Source of the DNA: Desulfobacterales bacterium HSG17
Lineage (GTDB): Bacteria; Desulfobacterota; Desulfobacteria; Desulfobacterales; Desulfococcaceae
Assembly (NCBI GenBank): GCA_030377945.1
Contig: JAUCGD010000110.1
Coordinates: 1-9,811, forward strand
DNA: 9,811 nucleotides
Reading direction: 5' to 3'
Notes under the pieces: model-generated
Database searches by the model: none
What the model was told of the DNA's origin: nothing
The model's input: the letters and a program-made list of their open reading frames with translations, nothing else
Shown: positions 1 to 6,162 of the stretch, piece by piece
How positions within the stretch are numbered: the stretch's first letter is position 1
Layout of the letters: each line of letters starts with the position of its first letter
Position numbers and translations under genes: made by a program

Positions 1-367
1 CAGGCATAAAAGCAGGGTAGATCCGACACACCATGGGTATCCACACCGGCAGTCATAAGTAGCGGAATTACTGCCTGAAGAATGACGGTCGATGGATGTC
101 GTGCCTTCCAATACGGATTATAATACGTAATTCACTCCCAATTGGAAGAATGCCAGCTTTCCCTATTTTTCAACGTTTCACACTTTCTGAGAATATCAAT
201 CAAATTGGCTGAGCAGCCTTTAATCGATATCAAAAATTTATCAATGGGAGACTTTTCCGGAAGCAGTTATTTTTTCCAGGACCCCCCAGGGATACAGCTT
301 GACGGCCGCAGTTAATGGCTTCCTGAATCCGTTTTTTTGGAACAGCCGAGACAAAGTATAAAGGATC
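1..367 (-). pseudogene. Probable decayed coding remnant, unidentified
   Basis: No intact gene is visible in the first 460 bases, but the minus strand reads like broken protein. One frame, open from 367 down to a stop at 230, reads smoothly, including VSAVPKKRIQEAINCGRQAV. A second frame, open from about 262 down to a stop near 150, gives IDKFLISIKGCSANLIDIL and so on. The same frame continues after that stop with a hydrophobic stretch (LQAVIPLLMTAGVDTHG) to the window edge. The switch between frames near 250 looks like a frameshift. I do not recognise the protein family. It could equally be two unrelated fragments, or chance open frames in neutral DNA. Nothing else is seen in this stretch up to the promoter at 412. 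Confidence 0.3.
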
Positions 368-408
368 CTAATAAATCCGTTGATATACTTTTGGCAATGA
401 CAATTTTT

Positions 409-426
409 TGGTTGACATGGAAACCA
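409..426. promoter_or_regulatory. Operator 1 of marR-type gene (inverted repeat)
   Basis: TGGTTGACATGGAAACCA has perfect 5-base arms (TGGTT/AACCA) around an 8-base core, gacatgga. It covers the -35 hexamer of the promoter in front of the MarR gene. A second copy with the same spacing and nearly the same core lies 29 bases downstream, centre to centre. MarR dimers typically bind inverted repeats of about this size, so autorepression is likely. Confidence 0.65.
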
Positions 427-440
427 TTATACCCTATTAG
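412..440 (+). promoter_or_regulatory. Sigma-70 type promoter of the MarR cluster
   Basis: A consensus -35 TTGACA (412-417) is followed after exactly 17 bases by TATTAG (435-440), a 4-of-6 match to the -10 consensus. Transcription would start near 447, giving a very short leader of about 20 bases before the MarR start. Both hexamers lie within or touch the two inverted repeats, as expected for a repressed promoter. Confidence 0.6.
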
Positions 441-456
441 TTGAAATGGAAACTAA
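437..456. promoter_or_regulatory. Operator 2 of marR-type gene (inverted repeat)
   Basis: TTAGTTGAAATGGAAACTAA has perfect 6-base arms (TTAGTT/AACTAA) around the core gaaatgga, which differs from the core of operator 1 at one position. It overlaps the -10 hexamer and the likely transcription start. The shared pattern of the two sites is GTTGANATGGAAAC with flanking inverted T/A positions. Confidence 0.65.
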
Positions 457-468
457 ATATCCTTATTG

Positions 469-978
469 ATGTGTAGCCGAAACATGAAAAAAATAAATTC
501 AAAGTCTGTTCATAGGAACGGTAATAATCCGTTGCCTTCTGAAAATGTAACGCAAATCGTTCAGAGATTATTGAAATGTGGTCAGTTTCTTCAAAGGGAA
601 ATGAATCAGGTTTGCCAGCGATTCGGTTTGAAACAGCAACAGTTTAGCGTTTTGAATGAAATTGTCGGTCAAGGACCGATCAGTCAAAAGGAGCTTGGTG
701 AGATGCTGCTGTTCGAAAAATCGAATGTCTCGAAAATAGTGAGGATTTTATTCGAGAAGAAATGGATTAGAATTGCTGTTGCTACCCATGATCGTCGCCT
801 GATGCTGCTTACCGAAACACCAGAAGGTTTTGCCGTTTGGAAAGAAAGCATGCAGGCCTTTAGTGATTCAAGCTCAGAACTTATATCAATTCTATCAGAA
901 TGCGAGCAGGTAAACGCCGTTAGATTGTTAAGTAAATTGGAGAAAGCCTTTAAAAAAAAACAAATCAGAACGAAATAG
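469..978 (+). CDS. MarR-family winged-helix transcriptional regulator
   Basis: This 169-residue protein has the MarR layout: an N-terminal dimerisation helix (about 25-50), a winged helix-turn-helix with the recognition segment SQKELGEMLLFEKSNVSKIV (about 72-91), the wing signature HDRR (107-110, Asp-Arg in the wing) followed by LTETPEG, and a C-terminal dimerisation helix. MarR proteins are usually 140-170 residues long and respond to small aromatic, phenolic or oxidant signals, but the ligand here cannot be read from sequence. The start is uncertain. ATG 469 is preferred; TTG 466 and ATG 484 are in frame, and none has a clear ribosome binding site, as may fit the very short leader. The basic tail (KKKQIRTK) is notable. 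Two inverted repeats over its promoter suggest self-repression. The next two plus-strand genes probably share its transcript and control. Confidence 0.88.
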   Translation: MCSRNMKKINSKSVHRNGNNPLPSENVTQIVQRLLKCGQFLQREMNQVCQRFGLKQQQFSVLNEIVGQGPISQKELGEMLLFEKSNVSKIVRILFEKKWIRIAVATHDRRLMLLTETPEGFAVWKESMQAFSDSSSELISILSECEQVNAVRLLSKLEKAFKKKQIRTK

Positions 979-1045
979 ACCAATTGCGGTATTCGGTTAA
1001 TTTCTCATAGGATGAAATGGAGAAAAATTATCGTTAAGGAGGCAC

Positions 1046-1270
1046 ATGATTCGAGAAGAAATAACATTCTTAGGCTGCGGGTTTAACAAGGCTAAGTATG
1101 CTGGCAAAATGAAATATTGCACCGAGCACGGGCTTGACTTTAGTATATACAAATTAGGTCCCAGGCGTATTAAAAAAATGATCCGACGTAAGTATGGAAT
1201 CGATTTGGAAATCGAAGGCAAAAACCTGGGCGCAATCACCAAGGAAGCCCAAGAAATCGAATATAATTAA
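1046..1270 (+). CDS. Small basic protein of unknown function (74 aa)
   Basis: I do not recognise this protein. It is preceded by a perfect Shine-Dalgarno sequence, AAGGAGG at 1036-1042, only three bases from the ATG. This supports it as the real gene over the open frame on the opposite strand. It has two cysteines (12 and 25 in GCGFNKAKYAGKMKYC), is rich in Lys/Arg through the middle (GPRRIKKMIRRKYG) and ends in an acidic segment. No membrane segment or signal peptide is visible. It lies 67 bases after the MarR stop and 32 bases before the DUF2938-like gene, with no terminator between, so co-transcription under MarR control is likely. The Cys spacing and basic patch might mean nucleic-acid or metal binding, but that is only a guess. 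Confidence 0.65.
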   Translation: MIREEITFLGCGFNKAKYAGKMKYCTEHGLDFSIYKLGPRRIKKMIRRKYGIDLEIEGKNLGAITKEAQEIEYN

Positions 1271-1302
1271 GAAAACGCAAATAATTCATGTAAAAGGATA
1301 CA

Positions 1303-1791
1303 ATGCGGTTTTTCATTGAGATAGTTTTGATGGGTATTTTCGCGACTTTGGTTATGGATGTCCTCGCTGTTTTTTTTTCCAAAAGAAACCTCATTCACAA
1401 ATTCATAGAACCGGATGAAATCGGTCGATGGTTTCTCTATATTTTTAAAGGCAAATTCACACATGAAAACATCAGCAAAACACCTTCCTTAAAAAATGAA
1501 AAAGCATGGTGTTTAATCTCCCATTATTTAATTGGTATCGTTCTGGCAGGGATTTTATTAACCCTGGAGATTATTGAACCAGTAATACGTGAGCAAGTGT
1601 GGGTGTCTCTTGTTTTTGGAATAGTGACGGTTTTACTCCCCTGGTGTTGGCTTCTACCGAGCATAGGACTTGGTTTTATGGCATTAAAATCACCAAGTAG
1701 GCCGTTAATAATTCGAACGAACCTCATTAATCATACAAATTTTGGAGTGGGGTTATTTATATGGGGTATTGTGATCCGTCCATTATTCTGA
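1303..1791 (+). CDS. DUF2938-like four-helix membrane protein
   Basis: This 162-residue integral membrane protein has four hydrophobic segments, at about 3-25, 70-92, 100-127 and 144-160. Motifs I recall from the DUF2938 family are present: the first helix with GIFATLVMD, GRW at 41-43, the polar loop with FTHE (52-55), SHYLIGI at 73-79, a Pro/Gly-rich third helix (LLPSIGLGF) and NHTNFGVGL near the end. The family's biochemical role is unknown. Length and layout are complete for the family. The ATG has an upstream AAAAGG at a normal distance. It is the last gene of the MarR-led cluster. MarR-linked membrane proteins often take part in efflux or stress response, but nothing here shows a transport function directly. 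Confidence 0.75.
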   Translation: MRFFIEIVLMGIFATLVMDVLAVFFSKRNLIHKFIEPDEIGRWFLYIFKGKFTHENISKTPSLKNEKAWCLISHYLIGIVLAGILLTLEIIEPVIREQVWVSLVFGIVTVLLPWCWLLPSIGLGFMALKSPSRPLIIRTNLINHTNFGVGLFIWGIVIRPLF

Positions 1792-2171
1792 GAACAGCAA
1801 ATCGTCCCCCACTATTCTGGACCCTATTCAAAAAGCAAAGAGGGAATATGAGTAATCCGCAATTCCAGGCACATCTTACTTAATTTTTCTTCTTAGGTGT
1901 GGGTTTGGGGGGCGGAAACAGAGACGACCTGAAATAAAACAATTATTTAGATACCAGGCGATATCCATTCCTCATCGTCAATCGTTCTCCGCGCTTGACT
2001 GCGAAAACGATAGCCAATGGGATCAAGTCAATTTTTCGGGCGACTTCTATCTACTGATATCCTGATTGTTTAACCACGACTCATTGCGACCAAAGGAACT
2101 AGAAAAACTCCATTAAAAGACGTGAAAAACTGATATTTTGATAAAATTAACGCGCTTTCATCTTAAAAAAC
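1792..2171. other. Gene-poor stretch with mobile-element-like debris
   Basis: No intact gene is seen between the two converging transcription units. A tiny frame at 1848-1883 begins after a good ribosome binding site (AGAGGGAAT) and reads MSNPQFQAHLT before a stop, like a transposon ORF cut short. On the minus strand a short frame ending at 1880 reads SSLFPPPKPTPKKKN, which resembles a protein C-terminus. Another minus frame at 1943-2050 looks like a helix-turn-helix tail and is listed separately. No convincing stem-loop terminator with a T run was found for either flanking gene. The mixture suggests several decayed insertions. Confidence 0.4.
1943..2050 (-). pseudogene. Remnant of a transposase-like HTH C-terminus
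   Basis: The 35-codon frame ending at the stop 1943-1945 includes IEVARKIDLIPLAIVFAVKR and GERLTMRNGYRLVSK. This resembles the helix-turn-helix tail found at the C-terminus of REP-associated (Y1, IS200-like) transposases of proteobacteria, where a pattern like VARxLGLSxxxVSxAVxRGE precedes a final GYRL. An in-frame stop lies directly upstream, and the sequence matching the preceding residues (GATATCAGT) is in another frame, so the gene is broken. The rest of the transposase is absent. The family assignment is from memory of motif shape and is tentative. Confidence 0.35.
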
Positions 2172-4493
2172 TCAAACAAAAGGCCTGGACTGAATACCCT
2201 CTAAGATACCGAAAGTAGGCGGATTAATCTCGGCGGCATTGGCTTCATCAGTATCAATATGCATATCCAGCCTATACTTAGGACTGACTCTTATCAGGAC
2301 ATCACCAAATACCAACTCGCGTTCGCTTTTAATACGAATGGTGACGACATCCTTATTTTTTAACCCGTATCCGAGCGCATCTTCAGGGGCCATATGTATG
2401 TGCCTGCGAGCGCAGATCACTCCTTGCTTTAGTTTATACTGCCCTGTCTCGCCCTCAAGGATGATCCCGGGGGTCCCGTCAACATCACCTGAATCTCTGA
2501 CTGGTGCGTCAATTCCCAGCTTAAATTCTTCGGTGCGGGAAATTTCCACCTGGCATTTATTACGAAACGGCCCTAAAATTCTAACTTTTTCTACAATTCC
2601 TTTGGGGCCGATAAGGTTAACGGTTTCCATACAAGCGAACTGACCGGGCTGGCTCAAATCCGAACGGGGGGTAAGTGTTCGTCCTTGCCCAAAAAGTTTT
2701 TCAAATACGTCTGGTGTCAAGTGTACATGATGGGCGGAAATATTTACAGGAATCGGTTTTTTACGGTATTCAGCGATTTCCGCTTTGGAACGGAAACGAC
2801 CGATGGCATGCAGTGTTTCCCGTGCAATCATGCGCTTGTCATTGGAAGGAATCACCAGAATCCGTGTTTTGGATTCTTTTTCGGCAATATCGCACACTGT
2901 TGTCTGATCAAAATTAGTGTGGGCATTTTTATGGTCATCAATTTCAGCCCCGAATAATGCCAAGCCCTGGCATATTCTGGAACGAATTTCTGCGGTATTT
3001 GCTCCCACGCCACCGGTAAAAATCAACACATCCACACCATTTAAGGCAGCAAAATAGGAACCGATATATTTCTTGGCCCGGTAACAATAAACACGGATAG
3101 CGCGCTCGGCATCCATGTTACCTTTCTCCGCTTTTGCCACCACATCCGACATGTATGCGCCGACCTTGCTGAGCCCTTTTAAACCGCTTTCATGGTTTAA
3201 CATGTACTCAAGATCATCTACAGAGTACCCGTTTCTTAATAGGTAGATCATAACACCCGGATCAATATCCCCGGAACGGGATCCCATCACCAGACCTTCA
3301 AGGGGAGTCATTCCCATGCTCGTATCCACACTGCGGGCATGATCAATCGCACACACGGAACTTCCATGCCCCAGATGGCATGAAATCATTTTCAATTCTT
3401 TTACCGGCTTTTTTAAATAGGTGGCTGCACGAAGGGCCACATATTTATGATTGGTGCCATGAAACCCATATCGTCTGATATATTTTCTCGCATTGAGTTC
3501 CGGCGAAAGCGCATATTGATAAGCCGTTAACGGCATGCGCATATGAAATGCCGTATCAAAAACCGCCACATGCGATATCTCAGGCAATTTTTCCCTTAAT
3601 TTTTTGATGCCTATCAGGTTGTACGGATTATGCTGAGGCGCCAATGAGCTGCAATCTTCGATGATTTGTACAAGGTCATCATCAATCAGCGTTGAACTAT
3701 AAATTCGATCCCCACCATGAACCACACGATGCCCAACAGCACCGATCTCATCTATATGCTTGAGCAAGTCAAGCTCTGGGCCAACCAGTGTGGAGAGCAT
3801 AATCTCAAGGGCATCTGTGAGAGATTCCGTTGATAAAGTCAGGCATTTTTCATTGTTTTGATAACGAAAAAGATGCTCGGACCGATCCAATCCGATCCGG
3901 TCAATCATTCCGTCGATTATCGGTTTTGAAGAGTCAGTATTAAAAAGTGTATATTTTAAGGAACTGATGCGACAATTGATTGATAAAACATAGATGGATT
4001 CGGAAACTGATGAAAACTCGAGGTCATATGGGTCACATTGTTCATCTAAAAGCTGACACACCCGGGTATCACCGTTTAGGTCTTTTTCTCGTTGAACAAG
4101 GCGCTGAGTGATAACCTGGGTAATTCGGCTAAAGGTGCTATGATTTTTCAGCATTAATTGCCGTATAAACTCACTCGAAAAACGCAACAATTGGCAATCC
4201 CCAGCAGCTACCAGTTCCGCCTTGCTCGGCTCGCCGGTAGATAAAGACATCTCACCGGTGATTTCCCCTTTTTCAATAAAAGCGATGGACCTGGCCTCTC
4301 CTTCTTTCTCAAGAAAAACCTCCAGCCGCCCGTCATACACAACCCATAGATATCGCCCCACGCTTCCCTTTGGTTTGATGATATCACCGGTTTTATAGAA
4401 AATTATTTCGGCATTGTCCGCTATTTGCCGGATTTCTTCTTCACTCGAGTCCTTAAAAATGGATACATTTTTTAAAAAAGCTTTTAAAGGCAT
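2172..4493 (-). CDS. Three-domain fusion: CNB-like domain, acetate kinase, PduL phosphotransacylase
   Basis: A single 773-residue chain. Residues about 1-140 form a cyclic-nucleotide-binding-like beta-roll with a phosphate-cassette-like GEMSLSTGEPS (80-90). The usual cassette Arg is Ser90. Residues about 165-567 are a full-length acetate kinase: VLSINCRISSLK (169-180), GHRVVHGG (254-261, Arg256), FDTAFH with Asp313, GFHGTNH with His345, HLGHGSS (373-379), Arg406, and TGGVGAN (493-499). Three normally conserved positions differ: Gly-Ser of the first loop is Arg175-Ile176, and the glutamate of GIGEN is Ala498. Residues about 580-765 are PduL, with both zinc motifs intact: His589/His591 with Glu650, and His698/His700 with His745. 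Arg644 in GPFR is also kept. Together these would link acyl-CoA plus phosphate, acyl phosphate, and acid plus ATP in one soluble protein. No encapsulation peptide or shell gene points to a microcompartment. ATG 4493 has GAGAAG upstream. The gene may have its own promoter in the 185-base gap before it. Confidence 0.93.
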   Translation of the reverse strand: MPLKAFLKNVSIFKDSSEEEIRQIADNAEIIFYKTGDIIKPKGSVGRYLWVVYDGRLEVFLEKEGEARSIAFIEKGEITGEMSLSTGEPSKAELVAAGDCQLLRFSSEFIRQLMLKNHSTFSRITQVITQRLVQREKDLNGDTRVCQLLDEQCDPYDLEFSSVSESIYVLSINCRISSLKYTLFNTDSSKPIIDGMIDRIGLDRSEHLFRYQNNEKCLTLSTESLTDALEIMLSTLVGPELDLLKHIDEIGAVGHRVVHGGDRIYSSTLIDDDLVQIIEDCSSLAPQHNPYNLIGIKKLREKLPEISHVAVFDTAFHMRMPLTAYQYALSPELNARKYIRRYGFHGTNHKYVALRAATYLKKPVKELKMISCHLGHGSSVCAIDHARSVDTSMGMTPLEGLVMGSRSGDIDPGVMIYLLRNGYSVDDLEYMLNHESGLKGLSKVGAYMSDVVAKAEKGNMDAERAIRVYCYRAKKYIGSYFAALNGVDVLIFTGGVGANTAEIRSRICQGLALFGAEIDDHKNAHTNFDQTTVCDIAEKESKTRILVIPSNDKRMIARETLHAIGRFRSKAEIAEYRKKPIPVNISAHHVHLTPDVFEKLFGQGRTLTPRSDLSQPGQFACMETVNLIGPKGIVEKVRILGPFRNKCQVEISRTEEFKLGIDAPVRDSGDVDGTPGIILEGETGQYKLKQGVICARRHIHMAPEDALGYGLKNKDVVTIRIKSERELVFGDVLIRVSPKYRLDMHIDTDEANAAEINPPTFGILEGIQSRPFV

Positions 4494-4515
4494 ATTTTCT
4501 TCTCAACATAAAATT

Positions 4516-4625
4516 ATTAAGAATTTTTGGTTCATCCGAATTATGAGTACATAGCACCTTGAAAAGGTGCGGGCAATTGGGTTTCAATTCCTAAAGTGTG
4601 GACAATTACATTGGCAATTCTTAAT
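4516..4625. repeat. Distant 10-base inverted repeat in the intergenic gap
   Basis: ATTAAGAATT (4516-4525) and AATTCTTAAT (4616-4625) are perfect reverse complements whose starts lie exactly 100 bases apart. They bracket the compact palindrome at 4554-4570. They could be paired protein sites or chance in A/T-rich DNA. No function is claimed. Confidence 0.35.
4554..4570. repeat. Compact palindrome upstream of the fusion gene
   Basis: GCACCTTGAAAAGGTGC has perfect 7-base arms (GCACCTT/AAGGTGC) around GAA. It lies 61 bases before the fusion start. It is not followed by a T run on either strand, so an intrinsic terminator is unlikely. Its position upstream of a minus-strand CATAAT (a possible -10 near 4536-4541) fits an operator or activator site for the fusion gene. 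Confidence 0.5.
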
Positions 4626-4644
4626 GAGGTAAAAATCAACCAAG

Positions 4645-4679
4645 AAAAAGGGCCTTTATGTGAAAACCACCCCCCTTTT
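4645..4679 (-). terminator. Weak possible terminator after the aldehyde dehydrogenase
   Basis: Reading the minus strand from the dehydrogenase stop codon, AAAAGGG is matched after about 20 bases by CCCTTTT, which runs into one more T. The loop is long, the stem holds only three G-C pairs and there is no separate T tail. It may only reduce read-through into the fusion gene. Confidence 0.25.
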
Positions 4680-6088
4680 CAGTTTTTTACCATGATATGG
4701 CGAACAACCGTATAATCTTCTAAGCCATACATTGACAGGTCTTTACCATAGCCTGACATTTTAAACCCACCATGCGGCATCTCAGAGGCATACATAAAAT
4801 ACGTATTGATCCAAGTTACGCCATACTGCAGCATCGATGATACCCTGTGCGCTTTTTGAATATCCTTTGTCCAGATAGATGAGGCCAGTCCATATTTTGA
4901 ATCATTCGCCCATTCAATCACCTGATCCGTATCCGAAAACCGAGTGACTGAAACCACCGGCCCAAAGATTTCTTCCTGAACAACTTCATCAGTTTGAAGG
5001 GCATCTACAATCAGGGTAGGTTCATAATAATAGCCTTGATCAATTTTACGACCGCCGGCAGCAATTTTTAAATGGGGAACAGTCTTGGCCCGTTCGACAA
5101 AACCATCGACGATTTCCCGCTGTTCTATGGAGATTAAAGGACCGATATCATTTACATTGATACTTCTAACCGCATCCGTTAACTTTTCAACAACCTTTTG
5201 ATAAATATTTTCATGAACATATAAGCGACAAGCCGCAGTACAATCCTGACCGGCATTGTAATAGCCGTATAGTTTGATATTTTCCACCAAATCCGCAATA
5301 TCACAATCATCAAAAGCGATGACCGGTGCTTTCCCCCCCAACTCTAAATGGGTACGTTTTACATTAGATGTCGCTGACTTTAAAACTTGTTTCCCCGTAT
5401 CGACAGAGCCCGTAACCGAAACCATTTGAACGTTATCATGTTCGGCCAGGTGCTTTCCGATAATACTCCCTTTTCCGGTGACAATATTAAGAACACCGGA
5501 AGGGAAAATTTCATTGATATCTTCTACCAACGCCAGAATTGACAAAGGCGTGCACTCGGATGGTTTAAATACAACCGTATTTCCAGCCGCTAAAGCAGGA
5601 GCGATTTTCCAGGCGCCCATCATCAAGGGGTAATTCCACGGGGCAATTTGTCCAATCACACCGACAGGGTCTCTTCTGATCATGCTTGTAAAACCCTCAA
5701 TGTATTCACCGGAGGCACTACCCGACATACACCGGCAAGCCCCTGCAAAAAACCGGAAATGATCCACAATGGCCGGGATCTCATCTTCCAGCATTCTTTG
5801 AAAAGGTTTACCGCAGTTGAGCGATTCAATTTGAGCTAAGCGCTCTCCTTTTTGTTCAATTCTATCCGCGAATTGATATAATATGCCTGCCCTGTCAGCA
5901 AAAGATTTTCTTTTCCAACCCGGAAATGCCGTGTTTGCCGCAGCAACCGCCTCATTCACCTGATTAATGGAAGCACAGGGCACCTCGACAATTTTTTCAT
6001 TGTTTTCAGGACTTAAAAGAATCGTCTTTTCAGCTTCCCCTGAAACGATTTTTCCGCTTATTAAAAGACGGGTATCCATCTTTTCCAT
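4679..6088 (-). CDS. PatD-like aminoaldehyde dehydrogenase
   Basis: This 469-residue NAD-dependent aldehyde dehydrogenase is closest in my memory to E. coli PatD (YdcW), the 4-aminobutyraldehyde dehydrogenase of putrescine breakdown. It shares the PatD-type stretches [38 protein letters not shown] and [11 protein letters not shown]. Catalytic residues are intact: Asn152 in APWNYP, Lys175 in FKPSE, Glu249 in LELGGK, Cys283 in GQDC and Glu373 in EEIFGP. Related enzymes (BADH, mammalian ALDH9) also accept trimethylammonio-aldehydes, so the substrate could be a 4- or 5-carbon amino- or trimethylammonio-aldehyde. The ATG at 6088 is chosen over an in-frame TTG at 6106 because GGAG (6097-6100) sits 8 bases before it. 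It follows the aminotransferase after 74 bases and would oxidise that enzyme's aldehyde product. Confidence 0.9.
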   Translation of the reverse strand: MEKMDTRLLISGKIVSGEAEKTILLSPENNEKIVEVPCASINQVNEAVAAANTAFPGWKRKSFADRAGILYQFADRIEQKGERLAQIESLNCGKPFQRMLEDEIPAIVDHFRFFAGACRCMSGSASGEYIEGFTSMIRRDPVGVIGQIAPWNYPLMMGAWKIAPALAAGNTVVFKPSECTPLSILALVEDINEIFPSGVLNIVTGKGSIIGKHLAEHDNVQMVSVTGSVDTGKQVLKSATSNVKRTHLELGGKAPVIAFDDCDIADLVENIKLYGYYNAGQDCTAACRLYVHENIYQKVVEKLTDAVRSINVNDIGPLISIEQREIVDGFVERAKTVPHLKIAAGGRKIDQGYYYEPTLIVDALQTDEVVQEEIFGPVVSVTRFSDTDQVIEWANDSKYGLASSIWTKDIQKAHRVSSMLQYGVTWINTYFMYASEMPHGGFKMSGYGKDLSMYGLEDYTVVRHIMVKN

Positions 6089-6162
6089 AGTACTTTCTCC
6101 GTTCAAATTTTAAATAATGCCTGCCCGCGATTAATAAAAAACTAATTTCTCATTGACACTGA

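Noticed and set aside
997..1242. 81-codon minus-strand frame opposite the 74-residue gene
   Set aside because: The plus-strand gene has an AAGGAGG ribosome binding site and fits the operon, while the minus frame has neither.
1779..1825. Similar CCATTATTCTG and CCACTATTCTGG as a direct repeat or insertion-sequence end
   Set aside because: Only a short, imperfect match. The first copy is in the DUF2938-like stop region and no partner end was found.
2239..2643. 134-codon plus-strand open frame inside the fusion gene
   Set aside because: It lies antisense to the well-conserved PduL domain and its translation shows no family features, so it is a shadow frame.
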